Part shown: positions 16,661-25,923 of the stretch, one piece after another | Position numbering within the stretch: the first letter of the stretch is position 1 | Layout of the letters: every line of letters begins with the position of its first letter | From: CAZISM01 sp964541895 | GTDB lineage: Bacteria > Zhuqueibacterota > Zhuqueibacteria > Residuimicrobiales > Residuimicrobiaceae | Direction: 5' to 3' | DNA: 28,252 bases | Assembly (NCBI GenBank): GCA_964541895.1 | Contig: CAZISM010000074.1 | Location: forward strand, 1 to 28,252 | The notes under the pieces: model-generated | What the model saw: the letters and a program-made list of their open reading frames with translations, nothing else | Told to the model about the DNA's origin: nothing | Databases searched by the model: none | Program-made: the position numbers and the translations under genes

Positions 16661-19600
16661 ATGTTGCGAAAAAAACTTTTGCCAGTTTGGCTGGTTCTGG
16701 CTGCGACGCTTTCGGCCATGGCCGGTACGACCGGTAAAATCACCGGCCGGGTGATTGATGCGGCGACACGCGAAAGCGTACCTGGCGTGAACATCATGGT
16801 GGAAGGGACCACGCAAGGTGCGGTCACAAACCTGAACGGGGATTACGTGGTGCTGCAGGTGCCCCCCGGAACCTATACCTTGCGCTTTAAAATGCTCGGT
16901 TACACCGAACTGCGCGTGCAATCGGTGCGGGTCGAGATCGACCTGACCACACGCGCCGATGCCGCACTGACCAGCATGGCGTTGTCGACCGACGACGTGG
17001 TGGTGGTGGCGGAAAGGCCGATCGTCAGCAAAGATGTCTCCAACAGCCAGATGAATATTGATACCCAGGTCGTTGAAACCATGCCCATCCAGACCGTCAA
17101 GGAAGCGCTGACCCTGCAGGCGGGCATTGAACGCAGTGCCGACGGCATTGTGGTTCGCGGCGGCGGCGTCAATCAGACCGTTTTCATGCTGGACGGGCTT
17201 TCACTGAACGATGAACGCGCCAACATCCCTTACCTGGCCGCCGGCCTGAGTGCGGTAAAGGAGATACAGGTGCAGACGGGCGGCTTTAATGCGGAATACG
17301 GCAACCTTCGTTCCGGCCTGGTCAACGTCGTCACCCGCGAAGGGGAAGTCACCCGCTACGCCGGCGCTTTGAGCTTTCGCTATCGACCGGCCGGACCCAA
17401 ACAGGATGGCCCGTCGCTGTACGATCGCAACTCGTATTTCAACCGGCCGTTTTTGGACGACGCCGTGTGCTGGACCGGCACCAATAACGGCGCCTGGGAC
17501 TCGTACACGCAGCGGCAATATTTCAGCTTTGGCGGTTGGAACGCCATCTCGGACGCCACGGTGCGCGATAAAAATCCAAACAACGACCTGACGCCGGCCG
17601 GCGCGCAAAAATTGTTCGAGTGGCAACACCGCCGCCAGGGCGACATCGACAAGCCCGACTATGTCTTTGACGCCGGCTTTGGCGGGCCGGTCCCGCTTGT
17701 CGGCAAAAAATTGGGACGGTTGCGGTTTTTTGCCTCCCACTTTCGCCAGCGGGATATGTTTGTCTTTCCGTTGTCACGGGACAGCTATTCGGAAAACCAG
17801 ACCCAGGTCAAAATAAACTCGGATCTGACGTCGCAGATGAAATTGACCGTCAGCGGCCTGTACGGCGAGGTGCGCTCGGTCTCTCCGCAGTCCGAGTGGA
17901 ATTGGAAAGTACCGCCCACCGGCCGGGTGTTGCGCGACGCCTATGACGTGGCCGATCTCCTGACCGCGAGCACAGGGGCGAGTCTGTTGTACATGCCCGA
18001 CTATTGCAGTCCCAGCGATATTTTTCGCTACATGGCCGGCGTGCAGCTCACCCATCTGCTGAGCTCGAGAACGTTTTATGAAGTATCCCTGCAAAACAGC
18101 GTCAACCGCTATCATACCTTTCAGTCCGCCCTGCGCGATACCGCACGTGTGTACGAACCGGTCCCCGGCTATCGGGTCGATGAAGCGCCGTGGGGTTATT
18201 GGGGCTACAAGGTGGACGGCATTGACGGCCGCACCGGCCTCGGCGGCTGGATGAACCTGGACCGCGATCAAAGTGTGAACAGCACCACCCGAATTCGGTT
18301 CGATCTCACCAGCCAGATCGATTTGCGCAACCAGATCAAGGTGGGTGCGGATTACGCCTACAACGATTATGACATAAAGACCTCTTTTGTCAATCCCTCC
18401 ATGACCACCTGGAATTTGAACATGAATTACCGGGTATTCCCGTACCGGATCGGGACCTACATTCAGGACAAGCTGGAATTTCAGGGATTTGTAGCCAACC
18501 TGGGCCTGCGCTATGATTATTCCAATTCCAATACCGATTACTTTACGCTCGCCGACTATGACAAATCGTTCAAGGCCGGTTATGGCAACGAGATCGAAGA
18601 AACCGCCCCCAAAGTGGTCAGCAAAGCTTCGTCGTACTGGAGCCCGCGCCTGGGCATCTCGCATCCGATTTCCGAAAACTCCAAGCTCTACTTCAACTAT
18701 GGCCATTTCCGCTCAGAGCCGGCTTCCTTGTATCGCTTCCAGCTGCAGCGGGAATACAACGGTCTGGTGACCTATGTCGGCAACCCGAACCTGGAGCTGG
18801 AAAAGACCGTCGCCTATGAATTGGGCTACTCGCAAAACCTGCTCGACCGGTTCCTGTTCAACCTGGCCGCGTATTATAAGGATGTTTCGAACCAGCCGGG
18901 CTGGATCAGCTATCGCAACGTAAACAACACGGTTCAATACGCCAAAGCCGCCAATAATAATTATCAGGACATCCGCGGGTTTGAAGTGACGCTGACCAAG
19001 CGCAGCGGCGCCTGGTGGACCGGCTTTGTCAATTATACCTATGACGTCCGCACCAGCGGCTATTTCGGGCTGCTCTATTATTTTCAGGATCCCACCAAGC
19101 AGCGGGATTATCTGCGGCAGAATCCCTATCAGGAAAAGCCGCATCCGCGCCCCTATTTTCGCACCAACATCGAACTGCACACGCCCCATCAGTTCGGGCC
19201 AAGCTGGCGGAACCTTCGTCCCCTGGAAGAGTGGAGCCTGAACATCATCGCCGACTGGAAGGCGGGAGCGTTCGATACCTATAATCCGAACAACATCCCG
19301 GGCATCCAGGACAACGTGCAGTGGGCGGACTGGTATAACGTCAACCTGCGCCTATCCCGACAACTGCGTCTGAAAGGTGTAACGCTGCAACTGTACGCCG
19401 ACGCCAACAATATTTTTAATTTCAAATTCCTGAGTTCGGCCGGTTTTTCCGATACCTATGATCGACAAGATTATCTGGCCTCGTTGCACTTTTCCTGGGA
19501 AACAGGCGACCAGAAAGGCAACGATCGCGTCGGTACGTTCCGGCCGGCCGGGGTGGCCTTTGAACCGCTGGAAGCCAATCCGGACAACGATCCGGCCATC

Positions 19601-19717
19601 CGGGCGCGCAATGACCGTCGACTTGAAAATAAATCCTATATCGACATGCCCAACTTTACATCGTTGACCTTTTTAAATCCACGCGATGTCCTGTTTGGCG
19701 TCAGGGTGAATTTCTAA
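16661..19717 (+). CDS. TonB-dependent receptor B (SusC-like), paralogue of receptor A
   Basis: A 1018-residue receptor with the same layout as receptor A: signal peptide ending AMA-GTTGK, CarboxypepD_reg-like domain (about 24-110, ESVPGVNIMVEGTTQGAVT), TonB-box-like DDVVVVAERPIVSKD, plug (VVRGGGVNQTVFMLDGLS, VQTGGFNAEYGNLRSGLVNV) and a barrel ending VLFGVRVNF with C-terminal Phe. The strongest shared block with receptor A spans about residues 256-349 (DDAVCWTG, PNNDLTP, FGGPVPL). Plug and barrel sequences elsewhere have diverged, so the two may see different parts of one ligand or related ligands. Start at 16661, CTGGAG about 12 nt upstream. The partner B gene follows after 17-29 nt depending on its start. 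Confidence 0.93.
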   Translation: MLRKKLLPVWLVLAATLSAMAGTTGKITGRVIDAATRESVPGVNIMVEGTTQGAVTNLNGDYVVLQVPPGTYTLRFKMLGYTELRVQSVRVEIDLTTRADAALTSMALSTDDVVVVAERPIVSKDVSNSQMNIDTQVVETMPIQTVKEALTLQAGIERSADGIVVRGGGVNQTVFMLDGLSLNDERANIPYLAAGLSAVKEIQVQTGGFNAEYGNLRSGLVNVVTREGEVTRYAGALSFRYRPAGPKQDGPSLYDRNSYFNRPFLDDAVCWTGTNNGAWDSYTQRQYFSFGGWNAISDATVRDKNPNNDLTPAGAQKLFEWQHRRQGDIDKPDYVFDAGFGGPVPLVGKKLGRLRFFASHFRQRDMFVFPLSRDSYSENQTQVKINSDLTSQMKLTVSGLYGEVRSVSPQSEWNWKVPPTGRVLRDAYDVADLLTASTGASLLYMPDYCSPSDIFRYMAGVQLTHLLSSRTFYEVSLQNSVNRYHTFQSALRDTARVYEPVPGYRVDEAPWGYWGYKVDGIDGRTGLGGWMNLDRDQSVNSTTRIRFDLTSQIDLRNQIKVGADYAYNDYDIKTSFVNPSMTTWNLNMNYRVFPYRIGTYIQDKLEFQGFVANLGLRYDYSNSNTDYFTLADYDKSFKAGYGNEIEETAPKVVSKASSYWSPRLGISHPISENSKLYFNYGHFRSEPASLYRFQLQREYNGLVTYVGNPNLELEKTVAYELGYSQNLLDRFLFNLAAYYKDVSNQPGWISYRNVNNTVQYAKAANNNYQDIRGFEVTLTKRSGAWWTGFVNYTYDVRTSGYFGLLYYFQDPTKQRDYLRQNPYQEKPHPRPYFRTNIELHTPHQFGPSWRNLRPLEEWSLNIIADWKAGAFDTYNPNNIPGIQDNVQWADWYNVNLRLSRQLRLKGVTLQLYADANNIFNFKFLSSAGFSDTYDRQDYLASLHFSWETGDQKGNDRVGTFRPAGVAFEPLEANPDNDPAIRARNDRRLENKSYIDMPNFTSLTFLNPRDVLFGVRVNF

Positions 19718-19734
19718 GCATATTGTCATGAAAG

Positions 19735-21903
19735 GTGCACATCACATTGGAAACGTCCGTCACGGTTAAAAAGAGCCCGTTCCTGGCGGCTTGCATTGCA
19801 CTCCTCGGCCTCGGCGTGTGGTCGCTATCTCACGGCCAGGTGCAGGGAACCGAAAAACGATATGTGCGCGTGGGTGAACTGCAAAGCCTTTTCTCGGCCT
19901 ACGGCTCCGAGCGGGCATGGAACAACCTCTATTATGAAGGATTGATCTGGCCGGCCAGCTATCCGCTGCAAGACAATGCGGTGATCAAGCGATCGTGGAT
20001 CGCCTGCAGCGATTTTACGGATGCGAGCGGCATACAGTGGGAAAAATACGGCATCAACTTTACCCTGGATTATGAAAAGGTCTCCCTCTTTCCCATGCAG
20101 TTGAAGCAGACCGCCCGCTTTGCGCCCTCGCTGGTCTATGTGAACGGCAATGATATCACCGCGCCCTTTGCCGGCGAAGTGGACGAGGTAGCGGCCGATA
20201 TTGTGCCGGATCGCATCGTGACCAATGTGGTCAACACGACTATGGGATTGACTCTGACGCGCCGGGTTCTGGCCTTCAGTCAACAATATCACAACAACTA
20301 CTTTATTGTCGAATATACCCTGACCAATACCGGCAACACCGACTATGATGATGAGATCGAATTAAAAGCGCCGCTCAAAGGCGTTCGCGTGGGTTGGGGC
20401 ATTCGTTACAGTGTCAGCCGGGACGGCGCCGACAAGATCGGCGACGGCCAGTCCTGGGGCAAACACTCCTGGGTGAGCAAGCGCGGAGAGAATTATGCCA
20501 GCCATGCCCAGGAAAAAATCATGAGCGACAAACCCATCGCCGATTGGATCCGATGCGGCTTTTCCTGGGCCGGTCAGGCGGCCGTCAATCCCTTTGACAA
20601 CATCGGCGGACCCAATGTGAAGGGGGATGGCCGGCTGGCGGCGCCCCAATATGCCGGCATCGGCATCCTCCATGTCGACAAAAGCGCAAGCGACCGCAGC
20701 GATGATCCCAAACAACCGGCCGTGCTGGGCTGGCACGCCGGTGACACCTATCCCTCCCTGGGCACCATGTCTGCCTCCAGCACCACCTCCATGCTGCAGC
20801 TCTATGACATGCTCGGCGGACGCGCCTATATGGGGCTGGGCGGCACCGACCGCATGGATGAGACCTACTCGAGCAAAAATCCGGATCCGTCGACCGTCCA
20901 TAATGACGCCGGCGGCACCAACCTCTGGATTTGTTATGGTCCTTTTGATATTCCGCATGGTGAAAGCATCACCATCGTTGAAACCGAAGCCGTGGCCGGC
21001 CTGAGCCGGAGCATGTGCGAACAGATCGGCCGGCGCTGGAAACAGGCCTATACCACATCCAGCGATCGCGGCCCGTTCACGTTGCCCGATGGCTCGAGCA
21101 CGACGGACAAGGATATTTTCAAGAACCGCTGGGCGGCAACCGGCAGAGATTCCCTGTTGTTGACGTTCAGCCGAGCCAAGCGCAATTATGACAGCGGTTA
21201 TAAAATAGCGCAACCCCCCTTGCCGCCGCCGCTTTTTAACGTAGAGTCCAGCGGCGGCCGCATCAGCCTGAAGTGGAGCCCCAGTCCTTCGGAGGACGAA
21301 CCCGGTTTTGCCGGCTACAAGGTGTTCCGGGCTATCGGCAAACCCGATACCGTGTACAGTGAAATCTTCAGCGGCGGCCGCGGCGTCACCAGCTATGACG
21401 ACGTCACCGCGGTCCGTAAAGTGGCCTACTACTATTATGTCGTGGCGGTGAGCGATGGTTCGAAAAACAGCGATGGACAGCTGAATCCGGCCGGGCCGCT
21501 GTACAGCAGCCGTTTTTATACGCAAACTACCGAACCGGCTGAATTGCTGAAAGAGCCCGGCCGCAGCCTGGACAAGATCCGGGTCGTGCCCAATCCGTAC
21601 AACATACGCGCCCGCGATATTCAGTATCCGGGTGAATATGACAAGATCACCTTTCTTAACCTGCCGCCGTACTGCACCATCAGGATTTTTTCCGAACGGG
21701 GCGATCTGATAGAAACCATTGAGCATGACAACGGCAGCGGCGACGAAGCCTGGAATTCGATTACGTCGTCGCGTCAGGTGATCGTCTCCGGCGTTTACAT
21801 CGCCCATTTTGAGGTGGCAAAAGACTATCCTGACCCTGAGAGCGGTGCGTTGTTGTTCCGCCGGGGTGAAAGTACCTATCGCAAATTTGTCATCATTCGA
21901 TGA
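19735..21903 (+). CDS. Secreted receptor partner B with FN3 and T9SS-like C-terminal domain
   Basis: Up to 722 residues, paralogous to partner A: GLIWPASYPLQD...DFTDA, then GLTLTRRVLAFSQQYHNNY and EYTLTNTGN in the N-terminal half; FN3 domain about 494-575 (FAGYKVFRAIG...YYYYVVAVSDG); FlgD/T9SS-like tail about 615-722 (IRVVPNPYNIRA, CTIRIFSERGDLIETIEH, VSGVYIAHF, ending YRKFVIIR). The start is not settled: GTG at 19735 has no ribosome binding site, while TTG at 19747 lies 9 nt after AAAGGTG and gives a good signal peptide (KKSPFLAACIALLGLGVW...SHGQ). An out-of-frame ATG at 19728 ends after 13 codons. Role inferred as for partner A, working with receptor B. The downstream ATG at 21900 overlaps its stop codon. 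Confidence 0.8.
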   Translation: MHITLETSVTVKKSPFLAACIALLGLGVWSLSHGQVQGTEKRYVRVGELQSLFSAYGSERAWNNLYYEGLIWPASYPLQDNAVIKRSWIACSDFTDASGIQWEKYGINFTLDYEKVSLFPMQLKQTARFAPSLVYVNGNDITAPFAGEVDEVAADIVPDRIVTNVVNTTMGLTLTRRVLAFSQQYHNNYFIVEYTLTNTGNTDYDDEIELKAPLKGVRVGWGIRYSVSRDGADKIGDGQSWGKHSWVSKRGENYASHAQEKIMSDKPIADWIRCGFSWAGQAAVNPFDNIGGPNVKGDGRLAAPQYAGIGILHVDKSASDRSDDPKQPAVLGWHAGDTYPSLGTMSASSTTSMLQLYDMLGGRAYMGLGGTDRMDETYSSKNPDPSTVHNDAGGTNLWICYGPFDIPHGESITIVETEAVAGLSRSMCEQIGRRWKQAYTTSSDRGPFTLPDGSSTTDKDIFKNRWAATGRDSLLLTFSRAKRNYDSGYKIAQPPLPPPLFNVESSGGRISLKWSPSPSEDEPGFAGYKVFRAIGKPDTVYSEIFSGGRGVTSYDDVTAVRKVAYYYYVVAVSDGSKNSDGQLNPAGPLYSSRFYTQTTEPAELLKEPGRSLDKIRVVPNPYNIRARDIQYPGEYDKITFLNLPPYCTIRIFSERGDLIETIEHDNGSGDEAWNSITSSRQVIVSGVYIAHFEVAKDYPDPESGALLFRRGESTYRKFVIIR

Positions 21904-21941
21904 GTAATATTGGTATCGATTATCCGTACATGGAGGTAGAA

Positions 21942-23174
21942 ATGAAAAAGCGTGTTGCGGCGGTGTTGGCATGGACCATGGTCTGGTTGCTGCCGATTTT
22001 TGCCTTCCGTTGTGACAAACAGCCGACGTCGAGCCTGTGGGATCCCGACCAGACGGGCCAGGCGAATCCGGTCATCCAGGAAATTAATCCGCCCAAAAAA
22101 GCGTTAGCTGGAGTAACACTGTTAACGATCCGCGGCGTCAACTTTTCGCCTGAGGCAAAATACAATTACGTATACTTTAACGATATGCAAGGCAAGATCG
22201 TCTCCGCCACCACTACACAGCTCGTGGTCGAACCGCCCAACCTGGTCGGCGATTCCATCAAAATAAAGATCGCCGTGCACGGCGCCGAGCTTTTCAGCAA
22301 TATCATGCCCTATGCGCTGGATTACTCTGCCAAAGAGTATGCCGGCATTGACAAGAATCTCGATGCCAACGGTATAGCGTGCGACAAAGATGAGAACCTT
22401 TTTGTGTCGCTGGGTTTGAACAAGATTATCAAGATCACGGCCAGGGAAGAAAAGAGCGACTATATCAACACCCCGGACGGATTTTTCCGTTCGCTTCGCG
22501 TCGGCCCGGGCGGCGTGCTCTATGGTGTCCGCACCCGCTTTCTTTATCAGATCACCGCCGGCGGCGCTTCGGTCAAGCCGTTCGGTAAAACGTTTACCCA
22601 GCCGGTGAACGATCTTGATTTCGATGCGGCCGGCAATATCTATGTGGCGGCGCGGCTCACCATCTATGCCGTTAAAAACGACGCCACCTGGAAAGCGGCG
22701 GCGAGCTATCCGTTGATTTCGTTGAACAGCATTCGTGTTTTCAACGGTTATGTCTATGTCGCCGGCGATTATCTCGGCACAGATCCATCGATCCCGAAAT
22801 CGGCCGTGTGGCGCAACAAGATACTCAATGAGGCCGGTGATCTGGGTGCCATGGAATTGGCCTTTGACTGGGCCGCCATCGCCACGACCAATCAAAAAAT
22901 GCTCTCCATCACCTTTGCCGAAGACGGTGAACTTTATATCGGCGGCGACAGCGGCAACGCCATCACCATCGTCACGCCCAACGGCGACGGAAATTACGTC
23001 AATGGCCAGAGACGGGCCCTGTATCCTCAGGTCATAACGCCGCCGGTGACCGCCATGGTTTGGGGCAACGGGGGCTACCTGTATTATAACCGCAAAAGCC
23101 AGAATGTGGATGAGCAAAAGCTGATCCGGGTCACGGTCGATAAAAAAGGCGCACCGGATTATGGCCGAAAATAG
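21942..23174 (+). CDS. IPT/TIG-domain beta-propeller envelope protein
   Basis: A 410-residue exported protein: hydrophobic signal (MKKRVAAVLAWTMVWLLP), an early Cys (FRCDKQPTSSLWDPD), an IPT/TIG Ig-like domain (about 38-120, INPPKKALAGVTLLTIRGVN) and then repeats of NHL/SGL-type propeller blades (DANGIACDKDENLFVSLG, DLDFDAAGNIYVAARL, ITFAEDGELYIGG). Start chosen at 21942 because GGAGGT lies 4 nt upstream and a clean signal peptide begins there; an in-frame ATG at 21900 overlaps the partner B stop (ATGA) but has no ribosome binding site. The Cys lacks a classical lipobox (FAFRC), so lipidation is uncertain. No catalytic motif is visible; it is probably a surface binding or scaffold protein for the complex. 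Confidence 0.8.
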   Translation: MKKRVAAVLAWTMVWLLPIFAFRCDKQPTSSLWDPDQTGQANPVIQEINPPKKALAGVTLLTIRGVNFSPEAKYNYVYFNDMQGKIVSATTTQLVVEPPNLVGDSIKIKIAVHGAELFSNIMPYALDYSAKEYAGIDKNLDANGIACDKDENLFVSLGLNKIIKITAREEKSDYINTPDGFFRSLRVGPGGVLYGVRTRFLYQITAGGASVKPFGKTFTQPVNDLDFDAAGNIYVAARLTIYAVKNDATWKAAASYPLISLNSIRVFNGYVYVAGDYLGTDPSIPKSAVWRNKILNEAGDLGAMELAFDWAAIATTNQKMLSITFAEDGELYIGGDSGNAITIVTPNGDGNYVNGQRRALYPQVITPPVTAMVWGNGGYLYYNRKSQNVDEQKLIRVTVDKKGAPDYGRK

Positions 23175-23284
23175 CTGTCCAGCACATGAAATCATTAATC
23201 CCAAACGGATAAAAAGATGAAAGGAGGAAAAAACCAGAGATTGATTTCTGCAGTCACCATTAACATTAACTAAAGGAGCAAGTT

Positions 23285-25846
23285 ATGAAAAAATGGTTAT
23301 TCGCGTTATGCCTGGTGCTTATGGTCGCCGGTCTGGCGTTCTCCGGCGAGTGGAAGTTCAAAGATGCGGTTGTGGTCGGTCGGCCTGAAGCCACCGATGG
23401 CGGGGAAGCCAAAGTGAACTGCCTGGGCTTTAAGAATGCGTATGGCGTCGCCGTGGATCCGGACGGCAACGTGTGGTTTGCTTCCTATTATCGTCGCGCG
23501 TATTCCGTATACGACGCTGCAGGGAAAGCGACGACCGTGTACAGGGATAACGTCGTGCAGACCCGGCCCGGCAAGCCGGATACCCTTATCGGCACCATTC
23601 CGATATTCGTACTGAAAACAGACGGCACCATCGATTCGTTAAAGTTCCTGACCTTGCCGGACGGCAAAATCGATACTCTGAAAGCCGGTCCCGGCGCCAA
23701 CGGCACCTGGGGCAACCGCGGTATGGATACCGATCCGCGCGGCAATATCATCGTCGCGCAGTACGACGTGCTATATCAGATCGACTACAAAACCTACAAT
23801 GTGCTGAACAAATACAAACTGCCTGGCCAATCCACGCGTCCGGCCGTTGATTCATCGGGCTATGTGTATTCACTGCCGCTGGCCGGCGGTACGATGAATA
23901 TTCTCGACCCCGATCTATTCATGGTGTACAACAGCATCCCCAACATCACGGTCACCTCCCGAGCCGTTTCGGTGACTCCGGATGCCAAGCAGGTGTTCGT
24001 GGCCTCTTTGGGCGCCGGCGCCTATCGCTATGTCAGCGCTCAAGGCGTTGACGGTACCTATGCCATCGCCGATACCATCTTGAAAAAGGTCCGCAATCTT
24101 ACGGCTGCCGTCAATTTCATGCAGTGGGATCCCAAAGGACTGCTGTGGCTGGCCAGCGTGGAAGAACAGGCCAGCCCCTTTATGTGGGCTGTGGATCCGA
24201 ATAATAACTTTGCCGTGGTTGACAGCACCAGCTTTAAATGGGCCAAGTTCAATCTGACCGATACCACCAAGCCGGCATGGCCTCGTCGCGGTTATAATCA
24301 GCCCTGGCTGTTGCGCGCGCCGCGAGATGCCGCTTTCAGCCCGGACGGAAAAACCATGTACATTGCCGATATGTACGGCTATACCATTAAAGCCTATGAA
24401 TACGTCGAGACCGGAAATGCCGTCACCTTTAAGGTCAACATGGGCATTCAGGAACAGCTCGGCAAATTCAATCCGACGACGGATAAAGTGGTTGTGCGCG
24501 GCAGCTTTAACGGCTGGGCTGGCAACAACAATGAGTTAAAGCTCGGCGCCACTGCCAAAGTGTACGAAGGCACCGTCAACATCCCGGACACCGAGATCGG
24601 CAAGGAACACTTTTATAAATTTGTCATCGTTGCTGCAGCGGGTGACGTTTGGGAAGCCGATCCCAATCGGAAGCTCGTGCCTCAAGCCGGTGGCCAGGTC
24701 ATAGATGTGGATTACTTTGATCGCAAGAGCACAGCGGCCGAAGTTAAAACCGCCAACGTGACCTTCCAGGCCGATATGGCGGAGATGCTGCAAAAGGGCT
24801 GGTTCAATCCCGCCACCGATCAGATGCGCGTAACCGGCGGTTTCAACGGCTGGGGCTATGATGCGAAATACGCCCTGAGCCAGGATCTGCTGGATCCGGC
24901 GCTGTTCCTGACCACCGTAGAGATCACCGACGAAGTCGGCAAGTCCATCGGCTGGAAATTCCGCGGCTATCCGGAAGCCAGTTTCCTGGATAGCGGCTGG
25001 GAAGGCGGCAATGACCACAAGTTCACTTTTACCGGCAATGCTCTGACCCTGGATAAACTGGTGCCGAATGTGAAACCTGCCGGCAAACCGCTGAAGCAGG
25101 ACGTGACCGTGGTGTTCACCGTCAACGTCAAAGGCGCCAAGGATGTCTATAACAAAAAGGCGTTCCCGAGCATCAACGGTGTCTACCTGAACGGCGATTT
25201 TGCGCCTCTGGGTTCGGGCGGTTGGGCCGGCTGGACCGTGTCCGATACGCTCAATTCGCTGGTCAAGATGTATAATGACGGTACCCACAGCGATAAAGTC
25301 GCAGGCGACGACATCTGGACCTGTGAAGTGCCGTTCAAGAAAGACGCAGCCGGTGCCCGTTATTTCAAATTCGGCATCTATGCGAAAGCGTATACCGATA
25401 CCCTGAACAAAGGCACCACCCCCATGGATAACGAGGCCGGTTTTGCCGCCAACCACCTGGTCATCATCAACGACAGCCAGCCGGTGTACGTAGCGCCGAT
25501 GGAATACTTTGGCAGCCAGTGGAATCCGGCCGTCAAGGTGGAACGTCAGACCGGCAGCGAAATGCCGAAGGAATTCGTGCTGAATCAAAACTATCCCAAT
25601 CCGTTCAATCCCACCACCGAGGTGACCTATTCGGTTCCGATGAAGAGCAAGATCAGGCTCTCGGTCTATAACATGATGGGACAGAAAATCGCGACCTTGT
25701 TCGACGGCGAACAGGCGGCCGGCAGTTACAGCGCCACCTGGGATGCCCGAGACGAATTTGGCCGTGTCATGCCCAGCGGCATCTATTTCTGCCGCATGGA
25801 AACCGAAAGCATGAGCAAGACGGTAAAAATGGCTTTGATGAAGTAA
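23285..25846 (+). CDS. Secreted beta-propeller protein with three glycan-binding-like modules and T9SS sorting domain
   Basis: An 853-residue protein: signal peptide (to AGLAFSG), NHL-like beta-propeller (about 25-370, YGVAVDPDGNVWFASYY, DTDPRGNIIVAQ, AAFSPDGKTMYIADMYG), then three E-set/CBM20-like modules at about 379-480 (VVVRGSFNGWAG), 492-590 (MRVTGGFNGWG) and 607-720 (GVYLNGDFAPLG, MYNDGTHSDKVAGDDIW). A type A T9SS domain closes it (from about 765: FVLNQNYPNPFNPTTEV, YNMMGQKIATL, PSGIYFCRMET). The FNGW modules resemble starch-binding SusE/SusF-type modules, so a glycan ligand is plausible but not proven. The start has AAAGGAG 6 nt upstream after a 110-nt gap. A strong terminator follows. 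No catalytic residues are recognised, so binding rather than cleavage is likely. Confidence 0.88.
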   Translation: MKKWLFALCLVLMVAGLAFSGEWKFKDAVVVGRPEATDGGEAKVNCLGFKNAYGVAVDPDGNVWFASYYRRAYSVYDAAGKATTVYRDNVVQTRPGKPDTLIGTIPIFVLKTDGTIDSLKFLTLPDGKIDTLKAGPGANGTWGNRGMDTDPRGNIIVAQYDVLYQIDYKTYNVLNKYKLPGQSTRPAVDSSGYVYSLPLAGGTMNILDPDLFMVYNSIPNITVTSRAVSVTPDAKQVFVASLGAGAYRYVSAQGVDGTYAIADTILKKVRNLTAAVNFMQWDPKGLLWLASVEEQASPFMWAVDPNNNFAVVDSTSFKWAKFNLTDTTKPAWPRRGYNQPWLLRAPRDAAFSPDGKTMYIADMYGYTIKAYEYVETGNAVTFKVNMGIQEQLGKFNPTTDKVVVRGSFNGWAGNNNELKLGATAKVYEGTVNIPDTEIGKEHFYKFVIVAAAGDVWEADPNRKLVPQAGGQVIDVDYFDRKSTAAEVKTANVTFQADMAEMLQKGWFNPATDQMRVTGGFNGWGYDAKYALSQDLLDPALFLTTVEITDEVGKSIGWKFRGYPEASFLDSGWEGGNDHKFTFTGNALTLDKLVPNVKPAGKPLKQDVTVVFTVNVKGAKDVYNKKAFPSINGVYLNGDFAPLGSGGWAGWTVSDTLNSLVKMYNDGTHSDKVAGDDIWTCEVPFKKDAAGARYFKFGIYAKAYTDTLNKGTTPMDNEAGFAANHLVIINDSQPVYVAPMEYFGSQWNPAVKVERQTGSEMPKEFVLNQNYPNPFNPTTEVTYSVPMKSKIRLSVYNMMGQKIATLFDGEQAAGSYSATWDARDEFGRVMPSGIYFCRMETESMSKTVKMALMK

Positions 25847-25860
25847 TCGACAAGCTCCCT

Positions 25861-25895
25861 GAAAAAGCCTGTGCGCCCTGCGCACAGGCTTTTTC
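25861..25895. terminator. Strong bidirectional terminator at operon end
   Basis: A perfect 15-bp stem, GAAAAAGCCTGTGCG (25861-25875) and its complement (25881-25895), with a 5-nt CCCTG loop, a T-run on the plus strand and A-run/T-run symmetry on the minus. It lies 14 nt after the propeller gene stop and ends 28 nt before the first possible start of the next gene. Confidence 0.92.
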
Positions 25896-25923
25896 ATTAA
25901 TGAATTTTTCAAACTGGGGTGGA

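Noticed and set aside
20362..21972. 536-codon minus-strand open frame
   Set aside because: Antisense to partner B, whose plus-strand reading has FN3 and sorting-domain motifs.
23217..23273. 18-codon ORF (MKGGKNQRLISAVTININ) before the propeller gene
   Set aside because: No ribosome site at a proper distance; its stop merely abuts the real Shine-Dalgarno of the next gene.
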